From NCBI GenBank assembly GCA_945870475.1, contig CAMBSR010000084.1:1-8994 (forward strand): a stretch of DNA of 8,994 nt. Direction: 5' to 3'. The stretch comes from Phycisphaera mikurensis NBRC 102666 (GTDB lineage: Bacteria > Planctomycetota > Phycisphaerae > Phycisphaerales > SM1A02). This document shows, piece after piece, positions 1 through 7,600 of the stretch. Both the position numbers and the translations under genes were made by a program. Numbering within the stretch: the stretch's first letter is position 1; each line of letters opens with the position of its first letter. A model generated the notes under the pieces. The model saw only the letters and a program-made list of their open reading frames with translations. It was not told where the DNA came from and did no database searches.

Positions 1-89
1 CGCAGGACATCCCGGCCCCGGAACTGGCCTCCTGGACCATGCTCTGCAACGCGCTCATGTCGAGCGACCGCGTCATCGTGAAGGATTGA
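1..89 (+). CDS. C-terminal end of a probable DUF1553-type (planctomycete cytochrome-associated) protein, partial
   Basis: Reading from base 3, an open frame runs to a TGA at 87-89 and encodes 28 residues ending in ASWTMLCNALMSSDRVIVKD. A closing 'W..LC.AL..S..' helix followed by a short beta-like end resembles the C-terminus of DUF1549/DUF1553 proteins, which in planctomycetes are usually encoded immediately upstream of a DUF1501 gene. The next gene here is DUF1501, 70 bases downstream on the same strand, which supports the assignment and suggests one operon. The function of DUF1553 proteins is not established; they are large secreted proteins, often fused to cytochrome c-like domains. Only the tail is visible, so the call depends on this short match and on context. 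Confidence 0.6.
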   Translation, partial: QDIPAPELASWTMLCNALMSSDRVIVKD

Positions 90-159
90 CCCTTTCCCGC
101 GCCGCCCCGAGTGGCATAGTCTTGGCAGCGCCTCGTGGCCCCTCGCCGAACCTGAAGCA

Positions 160-1671
160 ATGAACCCCAAGCGCCCCATGACCCCGCACGCCGACGCGCT
201 CGAGGAGTACCTCCTCAACATGACGCGTCGGCGGTTCTTCGGGATGGCGGCGTCGACCATCGGCGCGGGGCTCGGTTCCACGGCGCTTGCGGGTCTTCTT
301 GGCCGAAGCGCCTCGGCGCAAGGCGCAGGACAGGCAGTGCCCGGCGCGGCTGCCGCGCCGCTTGCCGGCCCCCACTTCGCGCCCAAGGCCAAGCGCGTCA
401 TCTACCTCCACATGGAGGGCGCGCCCAGCCAGCTCGACCTCTACGACCACAAGCCGCAGCTCCTGGCGCGCTTCAACGAGGACCTGCCGGATTCCATCCG
501 AAACGGCCAGCGCATCACCACCATGACGAGCGGCCAGAGCCGCTTCCCGGTGGCGCCCAGCAAGTTCCGCTTCGACCGCTACGCCAACAACGAGGACGGC
601 ATCATGCTGTCCGAGCTCATCCCGCACACCGGCCGCGTGGCGAAGGACCTCTGCTTCGTGCACTCGATGCACACCCAGGCCATCAACCACGAGCCCGGCA
701 TCACCTTCTTCCAGACCGGCACCGAGCAGCCCGGCCGCGCCTGCTTCGGCAGCTGGATGAGCTACGGCCTCGGCAGCATGAACGCCAACCTGCCGTCCTT
801 CGTGGTGATGATCACGCAGGGCGCCGGCAACATGCAGGCCCTGAGCGCACGCTTCTGGGGAAGCGGCTTCCTGCCGAGCGAGCACCAGGGCTGCCGCCTC
901 CGCGCCGGCCGCGACGCGGTGCTCCACCTGCGCGATCCCGACGGCGTCAGCCGCGAGGACCGGCGCCGCATGCTCGACCTGGTGACCCGCCTGAACGAGG
1001 AGGAGTTCGCCGAGAGCCTGGACACCGAGACGCGCACCCGCATCGCGCAGCACGAGATGGCGTACCGCATGCAGATGTCGGTGCCCGAACTCACCGATTT
1101 CAGCACCGAGAGCGCCGCCACGCTCGAGATGTACGGCCCCGACGTCCACAAGCCCGGCAGCTTCGCCGCCAACTGCCTGCTGGCGCGCCGCCTGGCGGAG
1201 CGCGACGTGCGGTTCATCCAGCTCTACATGCGCGGCTGGGACCAGCACGGGAACCTCCCGGGCGAGATCACGCAGCAGGCCGCCGCGGTGGACCGCGCGC
1301 AGGCGGCGCTCGTCACCGACCTCAAGCAGCGCGGCCTGCTCGACGACACGCTGGTCCTCTGGGCCGGCGAGTTCGGCCGCACCGTCTACAGCCAGGGCCA
1401 GCTCACGCGGGACAACTACGGCCGCGACCACCATCCCCGCTGCTTCACGGTGTGGATGGCCGGCGGCGGAGTGAAGCCCGGCATCACCTACGGCAAGACC
1501 GACGACTACTCGTACAACATCGTGGAGAACCCGGTGGAGGTGCACGACCTGCACGCCACGCTCCTCCACCTCCTGGGGCTCGACCACAAGCGCCTCACCT
1601 ACCGCTCGCAGGGCCGCGACTACCGCCTCACCGACGTCAAGGGTGACGTGGTGCCCGCGCTGCTGGCCTGA
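160..1671 (+). CDS. DUF1501 family protein with Tat signal peptide
   Basis: The protein has 503 residues. A twin-arginine motif TRRRFFG (residues 22-28) precedes a hydrophobic Ala/Gly/Leu segment and a likely cleavage site ASA|Q after residue 53, so export in folded form by Tat is expected. The body matches DUF1501, a family in the alkaline phosphatase/sulfatase-like superfamily that is expanded in planctomycetes. Visible family motifs are LHMEGAPSQLDLYDHKP (83-99), HSMHTQAINHEPG (168-180), WDQH (360-363), WAGEFGRT (401-408), GRDHHP (421-426) and HDLHATLLHLLGLDH (462-476). Their conserved His and Asp residues are candidate metal ligands, but no substrate is proven for the family. Length is normal. 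The ATG at 160 has no clear Shine-Dalgarno; ATG 178 would also keep the Tat motif. His codons are CAC in 18 of 19 cases, typical of biased GC-rich coding. It probably forms an operon with the DUF1553-like gene upstream. Confidence 0.93.
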   Translation: MNPKRPMTPHADALEEYLLNMTRRRFFGMAASTIGAGLGSTALAGLLGRSASAQGAGQAVPGAAAAPLAGPHFAPKAKRVIYLHMEGAPSQLDLYDHKPQLLARFNEDLPDSIRNGQRITTMTSGQSRFPVAPSKFRFDRYANNEDGIMLSELIPHTGRVAKDLCFVHSMHTQAINHEPGITFFQTGTEQPGRACFGSWMSYGLGSMNANLPSFVVMITQGAGNMQALSARFWGSGFLPSEHQGCRLRAGRDAVLHLRDPDGVSREDRRRMLDLVTRLNEEEFAESLDTETRTRIAQHEMAYRMQMSVPELTDFSTESAATLEMYGPDVHKPGSFAANCLLARRLAERDVRFIQLYMRGWDQHGNLPGEITQQAAAVDRAQAALVTDLKQRGLLDDTLVLWAGEFGRTVYSQGQLTRDNYGRDHHPRCFTVWMAGGGVKPGITYGKTDDYSYNIVENPVEVHDLHATLLHLLGLDHKRLTYRSQGRDYRLTDVKGDVVPALLA

Positions 1672-1692
1672 GGCCGGCTGCCAACGCAGAAA

Positions 1693-1735
1693 AACGCAGC
1701 ACGCCCGCCGGCGGACCGGTGGGCGTGCGTGCGTT
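1693..1735 (-). terminator. Rho-independent terminator between convergent genes (minus-strand oriented)
   Basis: The arms 1693-1711 and 1716-1735 pair as a 19-bp stem (AACGCA then GCACGCCCGCCGG against CCGGTGGGCGTGC, a bulged G at 1729, then TGCGTT) with one G-T wobble and a 4-base CGGA loop. On the minus strand the stem is followed by TTTTTC (plus-strand GAAAAA, 1689-1694, partly inside the stem), a classical intrinsic terminator for the gene at 1774-2382, whose stop lies about 40 bases upstream. On the plus strand the following bases (GTCCCG) lack a T-run, but the stem lies 21 bases after the DUF1501 stop and may also stabilise or end that transcript. Confidence 0.75.
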
Positions 1736-1773
1736 GTCCCGCTGCGTGCCGTTGCGCGCGCGGAACGTGGACC

Positions 1774-2382
1774 TCAGGCCCGACGGCGGCGCGCGGTGAA
1801 GCCAGCCGCGGCGATGAGCGCCAAGGCGCCCGGGGCCGGGATGTTGCTGCCGAACGTGACGTTGTCGAATCCGATGTAGTTGGCGGTGCCGCCGAACACC
1901 ACCGACTTGCCCGTGCCCTCGAACGAGGTGCCGATGAGCGCCCACGTGTCGTACGCGGCGCCGGGGGTGCCCTGGCTTCCGAGCGCGACCAGGTTGAGGC
2001 TCGCCAGCAGGTTGCCGGTGCCGTTGAGGCCGTCGTAGATGCTGATCGATCCGGGCTGGTCGATGCTGCTGTAGTAGGTGGCGAATCCGTCGGTGAAGCC
2101 GGCGGCGACGTTCATGATCGTGGCCGGGCCATCGAGCCAGAACAGGATGCCGGGCATGCTGGGGGCGTTGGTGAAGTTGCCGGTTCCGCCTGCCTCGGCT
2201 GCCACGATGCCGAGCGCGTTGCCGACGAATTCCACGCCGTAATTGACGCCGAGCCCCCCGTCGTAGAAGTTGCCCACGGCGACCTGGTTTCCGATGCCCT
2301 CGAAGTCGAGCGTGATGATGGCCGCATCGGCGGCCGATGCGGTGACGAGCGAAACTGCAGCAAGCGTGATGAAATGCTTCAT
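1774..2382 (-). CDS. Exported PEP-CTERM-like sorting-domain protein
   Basis: The protein has 202 residues. A Sec signal peptide (1-20, likely cleavage ADA|A) is followed by a beta-rich body starting ITLDFEGIGNQ and containing NVAAGFTDGF (91-100), GSISIYDGLNGTGN (111-124) and YIGFDNVTFGS (169-179). This order matches a recurrent family of PEP-CTERM-anchored secreted proteins. The end is a tripartite sorting signal: PAPG (182-185), a short hydrophobic stretch, then RRRR (198-201). The usual P-E-P is P-A-P here, a variant I associate with Phycisphaerae. Such tails are processed by exosortase, so the product is probably a surface or matrix protein; no exosortase gene is visible here. The ATG at 2382 is chosen because the signal peptide begins there and AAAGGGAG lies 6 bases upstream; the 43 in-frame residues before it look non-coding. 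A terminator follows at 1693-1735. Confidence 0.88.
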   Translation of the reverse strand: MKHFITLAAVSLVTASAADAAIITLDFEGIGNQVAVGNFYDGGLGVNYGVEFVGNALGIVAAEAGGTGNFTNAPSMPGILFWLDGPATIMNVAAGFTDGFATYYSSIDQPGSISIYDGLNGTGNLLASLNLVALGSQGTPGAAYDTWALIGTSFEGTGKSVVFGGTANYIGFDNVTFGSNIPAPGALALIAAAGFTARRRRA

Positions 2383-2388
2383 GTCGAT

Positions 2389-2396
2389 CTCCCTTT
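2389..2396 (-). promoter_or_regulatory. Shine-Dalgarno sequence for the PEP-CTERM-like gene
   Basis: On the minus strand AAAGGGAG ends 6 bases before the ATG at 2382. It fixes that start over the upstream in-frame ATG at 2511. It is the only clear Shine-Dalgarno among the six gene starts in the window. Confidence 0.75.
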
Positions 2397-2456
2397 GTGA
2401 CTCCTCATTCCATCTCTCGGGCAGCGACGGTCGCGGCCGTGATGGATGTCGGCAGT

Positions 2457-2497
2457 GGTGCCTTGCCGTGGATCCGTGGGATCCGTGGCAAGGCGCC
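2457..2497. repeat. 41-nt intergenic hairpin (imperfect palindrome) containing a tandem 9-mer
   Basis: GGTGCCTTGCC (2457-2467) pairs with GGCAAGGCGCC (2487-2497) with one wobble. The inner sequence GT-GGATCC-GTG-GGATCC-GT continues the helix through two G-T wobbles and a 6-bp GGATCC stem to a 3-base GTG loop. The whole could form a 19-bp stem with no bulge. The same bases can be read as two perfect tandem copies of GATCCGTGG (2471-2488). It lies between the stop of the methyltransferase gene (2610) and the start of the PEP-CTERM-like gene (2382), with no T-run on either side, so it does not look like an intrinsic terminator. It could be a REP-like dispersed repeat, a transcript-stabilising structure or a leader element. 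Confidence 0.6.
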
Positions 2498-2547
2498 TCA
2501 TCCGACGACAAGGGGAGCAGTGTTCCGTTGCGGCGTTGAATGCAACA

Positions 2548-2562
2548 GGGGAATGCTTCCCC
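2548..2562 (-). terminator. Weak stem-loop downstream of the methyltransferase gene
   Basis: GGGGAA (2548-2553) and TTCCCC (2557-2562) form a 6-bp stem with a 3-base loop about 48 bases beyond the methyltransferase stop. On the minus strand it is followed by TGTTGCATT, a poor T-tract. It may be a weak terminator or chance. Nothing else was recognised in 2383-2609 apart from this stem-loop, the 2457-2497 hairpin and the Shine-Dalgarno. Confidence 0.3.
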
Positions 2563-2609
2563 CAGTTGGCCTGGGTTCGACGACTTTCACCGGATGCGGT
2601 TGGGCCGAG

Positions 2610-3428
2610 CTACTTCCGGAACCACAGCAGGTGCTGCCACGGCAGGCGCGCATCGGTGCCGATCCACGAAAGACCCGCGGCCTCCAGTTCGCGCCGCGCC
2701 TGGGCCTCGGACATCTTGTGGAGCGCCTTGATGGGGACCGAGGAATCCTCCGCGCGGAACTCCACCAACGCCACGCGCCCGCCTGGCTTCAGCGCCCGCA
2801 CGATGGATCGCATCATCTCCCACGGGCGGTCGAACTCGTGGTACGCATCGACCAGCAGCACCACGTCCACCGTGCCCGCCGGCAGCATGACGTCGTCGGT
2901 GTCGCCGAGGATTCCCTTCAGGTTCGGCAGCACTTCCTTGCGGGCGCGCGCCTCCAGGAACGCGAGCATCTCCGGCTGGATGTCCGTGCCGTAGGCGATG
3001 CCTGGCGCCACGCGCCGCGCCATGGGCACGGTCAGGCGCCCGCTGCCTGCGCCGATGTCCGCCACGCACATCCCGGGCCCCAGGTCGAGCGCGTCGAGCA
3101 GGGCGCTGGTGCGTTCCTCGGCCTCGCGCGAATCGCGCTCGAGCCACTGGATGCCCTGGTGCGTCATGAACGCTGCGATCTCGCGGCCGAAGTAGGTGCG
3201 ACCGATGCCGTCGGGCGTGGGGTCGCATTCGCCGTAGGCGCCGGCAGGCGGGGCGTCCGCGGTGTGCGGTGCTTCCGGCGGTTGCTGCGCGGTCGGTGAG
3301 GCCTCCACGTTGCGCGCCGACGTGGATGGTGCAGGCTCCCGCTGGCACGCCGCCACCAACGCCGCGGCCGCGGCAATCGAAGCGATTTTCGTCAGTGCCA
3401 TCATCGCGCGTGCCGGGAGGATCCGCAT
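2610..3428 (-). CDS. Lipoprotein-type class I SAM-dependent methyltransferase
   Basis: With ATG 3428 the protein has 272 residues. An N-terminal signal (basic residues, then Ala/Ile-rich) ends in a lipobox VAAC with Cys28, predicting lipidation. A Pro/Ala/Thr-rich linker follows (about 30-65). The catalytic part begins with IGRTYFGREIAAFMTHQG (75-92), a signature I associate with a group of exported methyltransferase-like proteins. Rossmann motif I is VADIGAGSGRL (122-132), the acidic residue after strand 2 is Asp149 (YGTDIQPEM), DAYHEF (194-199) is the motif-IV region, and ALKPGGRVALVEF (212-224) is the post-motif strand. The SAM-binding residues look intact, so the fold should be functional; the substrate is unknown. 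A cofactor-dependent enzyme outside the cytoplasm is puzzling. Starts GTG 3434 and ATG 3404 are also possible; none has a Shine-Dalgarno. It is divergent from the oxidase gene at 3497. Confidence 0.88.
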   Translation of the reverse strand: MRILPARAMMALTKIASIAAAAALVAACQREPAPSTSARNVEASPTAQQPPEAPHTADAPPAGAYGECDPTPDGIGRTYFGREIAAFMTHQGIQWLERDSREAEERTSALLDALDLGPGMCVADIGAGSGRLTVPMARRVAPGIAYGTDIQPEMLAFLEARARKEVLPNLKGILGDTDDVMLPAGTVDVVLLVDAYHEFDRPWEMMRSIVRALKPGGRVALVEFRAEDSSVPIKALHKMSEAQARRELEAAGLSWIGTDARLPWQHLLWFRK

Positions 3429-3496
3429 GTGCACAGGGTAGGATCCGTCGCCTTCGCTCGGAGCATCCGCCTTGCCGGGCGGGCATTTTCCTCCCC

Positions 3497-4591
3497 ATGA
3501 CCACCGACCTCGCCCCGTTCCTCAACCTCGACGATTTCGAGCGCCACGCGCTGGAAGTGCTCCCGGCGATGCCCCGCGACTACTACCGCAGCGGGGCGTG
3601 GGCCGAGACCACCCTGCGCGAGAACCGCGCCGCGTGGGAACGCCTGCGGATCTGGTACCGCGTGATGCGCGACGTCTCCGCACGCACCACCGCCGCCACC
3701 GTCCTCGGCGGCCCGGCCGCGATGCCGCTCTGCGTGGCACCCACCGCGCTCCAGAAGATGGCGCACCCGGACGGCGAACTGGCCACGGCCCGCGCCAGCG
3801 CGCGCGCCGGCGTGCCCATGATCGTCTCGAGCCTCTCGACCACCACCATCGAGGACATCCGCGCCGCCGCCACTGCCGTGGACCCGGCTGCCCGCACCTG
3901 GATGCAGATGTACATCGGCCGCGACCGCGGCATGGTGCGCGCCCTCGCGCAGCGTGCGCAGGCGGCCGGCTGCGATGCGCTCGTCCTCACCGTGGACACG
4001 CCCGTCTGGGGCATCCGCGAGCGCGACATCCGCAACCACTTCCGCGTGCCGGATGGCCTGCGCATCGTCCACCTGGAACGCCCGGGCGGGCCCACCGGCC
4101 ATACCGGCAGCGGTATCCAGGAGGCGCTCTCGTGGACCATCGATGCGAGCCTCACCTGGAAGGACTTCGAGTGGCTGCGTGATTCCACGCCGCTCCCGGT
4201 CATCCTGAAGGGCGTCTGCCGCCCGGAGGACGCCAAGCGCGGCGTGGAACTCGGCGCCAAGGGAATCCTGGTCTCCAACCATGGCGGTCGCCAGCTCGAC
4301 GGTTCGCCGGCCACGGTCGAGGTGCTTCCGCACTGCGTCGAGGCCGTGGGCGGACGCGTGCCGGTCCTCGTCGACGGCGGCGTGCGCCGCGGTACCGACA
4401 TCCTGCGCGCACTTGCACTCGGCGCGCAGGCCGTCTGCATCGGTCGACCGGTGCTGTGGGGACTGGCCACCGCAGGAGAGCAGGGCATCGAACGCGTGCT
4501 CGGGATCCTCAAGCAGGAACTCGACGTGACGCTTGCCCTCGCCGGTTGCGCGGGCGTGGCCGATGCCACCGCCGATCTCCTTTTGCCCTGA
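3497..4591 (+). CDS. FMN-dependent alpha-hydroxy-acid oxidase/dehydrogenase (glycolate/lactate oxidase family)
   Basis: The protein has 364 residues, the normal length for the family, which oxidises L-2-hydroxy acids to 2-keto acids using FMN in a TIM barrel. Aligned by eye to spinach glycolate oxidase, the catalytic set is complete: Tyr29 (PRDYY), Tyr139 (MQMYIGRD), Asp167 (TVDTP), Arg174, Lys238 (ILKGV), and His262 and Arg265 in SNHGGRQLDG (260-269). The FMN-phosphate strand DGGVRRGTD (293-301) and IGRPVLWGLA (315-324) are present. APTALQKMAHPDGE (81-94) is typical. The residue matching the substrate-pocket Trp108 of glycolate oxidase is Leu113, so the preferred acid cannot be named. No signal peptide or membrane segment, so it is cytoplasmic. 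The ATG at 3497 gives the normal N-terminus; the upstream in-frame extension is divergent promoter DNA. A pyrimidine-rich TTTTCCTCCCC precedes the ATG, with no Shine-Dalgarno. It stands alone, convergent with the 1040-residue protein gene. Confidence 0.93.
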   Translation: MTTDLAPFLNLDDFERHALEVLPAMPRDYYRSGAWAETTLRENRAAWERLRIWYRVMRDVSARTTAATVLGGPAAMPLCVAPTALQKMAHPDGELATARASARAGVPMIVSSLSTTTIEDIRAAATAVDPAARTWMQMYIGRDRGMVRALAQRAQAAGCDALVLTVDTPVWGIRERDIRNHFRVPDGLRIVHLERPGGPTGHTGSGIQEALSWTIDASLTWKDFEWLRDSTPLPVILKGVCRPEDAKRGVELGAKGILVSNHGGRQLDGSPATVEVLPHCVEAVGGRVPVLVDGGVRRGTDILRALALGAQAVCIGRPVLWGLATAGEQGIERVLGILKQELDVTLALAGCAGVADATADLLLP

Positions 4592-4617
4592 GCCTCGAAT
4601 CGCAACGAACAAAAGCA

Positions 4618-4652
4618 CACGCGGGGCGCCGGCACTGCCGACGCCCCGCGTG
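4618..4652 (-). terminator. Rho-independent terminator between convergent genes (minus-strand oriented)
   Basis: CACGCGGGGCG (4618-4628) and CGCCCCGCGTG (4642-4652) form a perfect 11-bp stem. After a C/A mismatch the helix continues with CGGC/GCCG around a 3-base ACT loop. On the minus strand TGCTTTTGTTCG follows, a usable T-tract, so this ends the long gene at 4675-7797, whose stop is about 23 bases away. On the plus strand no T-run follows, though the stem sits 26 bases after the oxidase stop and may serve both. Confidence 0.75.
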
Positions 4653-4674
4653 GAATCGTCATCGTTCGGCGGGC

Positions 4675-7600
4675 TCAGCGGCGTCCGCCGCCGCCGCGCA
4701 TCCCGCCACGCATGCCACCCATGCCGCCGCGCATCGCGCCCATGCGCATCATGCCGCCGCGGTAGCCGCCGTAGTAGCCACCGTAGTAGCCGCCGTACCC
4801 GCCGTAGTAGGGGTACATGCCCATGCCCATCCAGGTGTAGTGCGGCATGGCGCCGCCGGCCATTCCGTAGCCCCACATGCTGAAGTTCATGCTGTTGCCA
4901 CCGCCGGTGTAGCCGCTGGTGGCCGGCTGTCCTCCGTTGGCAAAGAGTCCGCCGGTGTAGCCGCTCGTGGCGGGGCGCGCCTCGTTGTCGAAGCCCGCAC
5001 CGTTGTAGCCGCTCACCAGGCCGCGGGCGCCGGTGTAGCCGCTGTACTCGCCGTAGCCGTGGTTGCCGTTGGACCAGCCTTCGTATCCGCGCTGGTAGTT
5101 GTTGGTGGGACGCGACTCCTCGCCATCGTGCCAGCCGGTGTTCTGGGTGAACTGCTGCTGTCCGCCCTGGTCGTTGCGCTGGTAGCGCTGTCCCGCGTTG
5201 TCCGCCTGGTCGTTGCGGCTCCAACCGCTGCCGTTCCAGCTTCCACCACGCTGGTAGGTGGACGGGTTCCGTCCACCGTTGGTGCCCTGGATGGCCTCGT
5301 CGCGGTCGGCGTAGTTGGTCTCGCCGCGCGCGAAGGCGCCGCGGGGGCTGCCGTCGAAGTTGTGGTTCTGGTCGGGACGGAAGTCGTTCATGTCGGATCC
5401 ACGGGCCGTGGCGGTGGCGTTCGCCGAGCCGTCGCGCTCCTGGAAGCTGCCGACGCCCGTGCTCTGCTGGGCTGCACCTGCGCCGTCACGCCATGAACCG
5501 TCGTTGGCGCGCGGAGCCATGGCGTTGGCCTGGCCGCCCGCCGCGGGATCCTGGCTTCCTGCGGCACGCTGCCAGCCTTCGGCGGTGCGTGCGTACGTAT
5601 GCGCACCGCGCTGCTGCATCACCTGGCCGTTGCGCGCGGCGGACACGTCGTCCGTCACGCCGCCGGCGTGGTGCCAGAGTCCGTTGCCACCCGTGCCGGT
5701 TCCAGCCTTCGCTGCATCGCCGGCTCCGTTGGCAGCCATCGATGCGGCCACCGCATTGCCGGGTGCGTTCTTCATGCGCGTGATGTCGCCTGCGGCGCCG
5801 GCGCGGTTGTAGCCCGTGGCAGCCGTGTCCCAGCCGCGGCGGTACGCGCCGCTCCAGTGGTTGTTCCACCAGCCGTTGCCGTCGCGCCAGCCCCAGGGGT
5901 GGTAGCCCCAGCGCCATGCGTCGCCGTAGCCCATGCCGAGCGCGTAGCCCACGCCGTAGGCGCGTGCCTCGCCCCACCAACCGGCGCCCGCCCAGTAGGG
6001 CGCGCACCAGAGGCTGTATTCGCCCCAGCCCGGGTACCCGTAGTAGCCCCAGCCGGTGTAGCCGTAGTTGGGCCAGTAGCCATAGGTGTTGGGATAGCCG
6101 CCGTAGGTGTCCCAGGTGTCTTGGTCGGTGATGTCGGAGTTGTCGCCGAGCACCAGGTCGCGCTGGCCGGTGACGCCCGGGTACGTGTAGCCCGTGCCGT
6201 AGCTCACCACGCCGTCGTTCTCGTAGCTGTTCATGTAGCCGGCGGTGAAGCCGAAGGTCACCGCATCCGGCGTCGCGTTGTAGACCTGGACGAAGGTCAC
6301 GCCGTAGAGCGGGCAGCTCGGCGGGATGGTGTAGATGGCGGCCGGCACCTTGTCGCAGAGCGCCCACGGGCCATTCGCGGCGGAAGCCACGAACCACGCC
6401 GCATCCTGGCAGAGGTAGTACGAGCCCTCGCAGAGGATCATCGGCGAGCTCGCGTTGGTGGCGTACTGGAGCTTGGTGCCGTCGATCGCCTTGAAGCGCG
6501 CCGGGCCGCCGAAGGTGCTGACCTTCGCCTTGGCCTTGGTGCGGTCAAGCGTGGCCACGTGCGGCACGGTCTGCTGGTAGAGCGCATCGGTGGCGGCCGA
6601 GGTGCCGGGCACCGCCGCGAGCACGTTGCCCCAGCTTCCCTTCGGATCGATCTGCGCGAACGTGGCGGGAAGCGCGCTCGGCTTCGCGTAGGTCCACGGC
6701 CCGTTCATCATGTCGGTGGTGGTGAACCAGCGGCCCGAGGAGAGCAGCCACCATGCGTTGTCGGCCGTGGTGGTGAAGAGGTCGCAGTTGGCGTTGCCGA
6801 CAGCGAAGAGGCCGTCTGCCACCTGCACCAGTTCCGGTTGGCCGTTGATGCTGACCAGGCACATCGGCGTGGTGCTCACCACCACCTCCGGCTCCTTGCC
6901 GGCGGGCGGGGCGGGCATGGTGGATGCATCGGGATGGATGGCCGGGAGCGCGGCCTGGATCGCCTTCAGCGCAGCGTCCGAGGGCTTCTTGCCCGCGATG
7001 TACGGGCCGGTGTAGCGACTCGAATGGAGCCACGTGTCGGTACCAACGCGAGTGAACCACGTACGGCTTGCCTTCTCGAAGGCCAGGAGCGACGGCGTGT
7101 TCTGCGCAATGCCCACGCCTTCGCCCACTTCGCGCAGGACGGGACGGCCGTCGAGGAGGAGGAGCACCGCTGCATGCCCGATGACGCGGATCTTGGGTGG
7201 CGTATTGTTCAGGTTGGCGCGTGCGGCGGCCTGGTCCTTGGCCACCTGCATGTTCTCGAGCACCACGGAGCGCTCGATGGTGAAGTTGGCACCCATCAGG
7301 ATCTTCTGCAGTTCCGCCGCGATGCCGGTGCCATCGGCGCCGCTCGAGAGCTTCGCCTGCTGCACCAGCATGTCGGAGACTTCCACGAGGCCCGCGGCCA
7401 GGTCGTTGTCGAGCTCGGCCGTGAAGAACACCGCACCGTAGACCGGGCTGCCGCCGGACTTCGTCACGCTGAACGCCGCACGCGCGGTGGCGCGGGTTCC
7501 GCTGATCGTCTGGAACTGCGGCGTGTAGATCGTGTACGCGGTGTTGTCCGCCACGGCCAGCTGCGGCCAGAGCGTCTCGCCGTTGTCATGCTCGGGTGCC

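Noticed and set aside
86..120. Promoter before DUF1501 (TTGACC at 86-91 and CATAGT at 115-120)
   Set aside because: The boxes are individually good but separated by 23 bases, too far for a sigma70 promoter, and the gene is probably co-transcribed with the one upstream.
73..1587. Long minus-strand open frame (504 codons) opposite the DUF1501 gene
   Set aside because: It is the antisense shadow of a gene with strong codon bias in GC-rich DNA. The translation is Val/Ala/His/Arg-rich with no recognisable domain, while the plus strand has clear family motifs.
3467..3489. Small GC stem followed by TTTT just before the oxidase ATG, resembling an attenuator
   Set aside because: The stem is only 5 bp (CCGCC/GGCGG) with a 6-base loop, the T-run is four bases, and it ends within 7 bases of the start codon. 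It is likely chance in GC-rich DNA.
4762..5055. Regular short repeats that might suggest a CRISPR array or satellite
   Set aside because: The units are 9-16 bases, imperfect, in frame and without spacers of constant length. They are coding repeats of the low-complexity protein tail.
3401..5224. Minus-strand open frame (607 codons) across the oxidase and the tail of the large protein
   Set aside because: It spans two real genes on opposite strands and a terminator hairpin, and its composition is Arg/His-rich noise.
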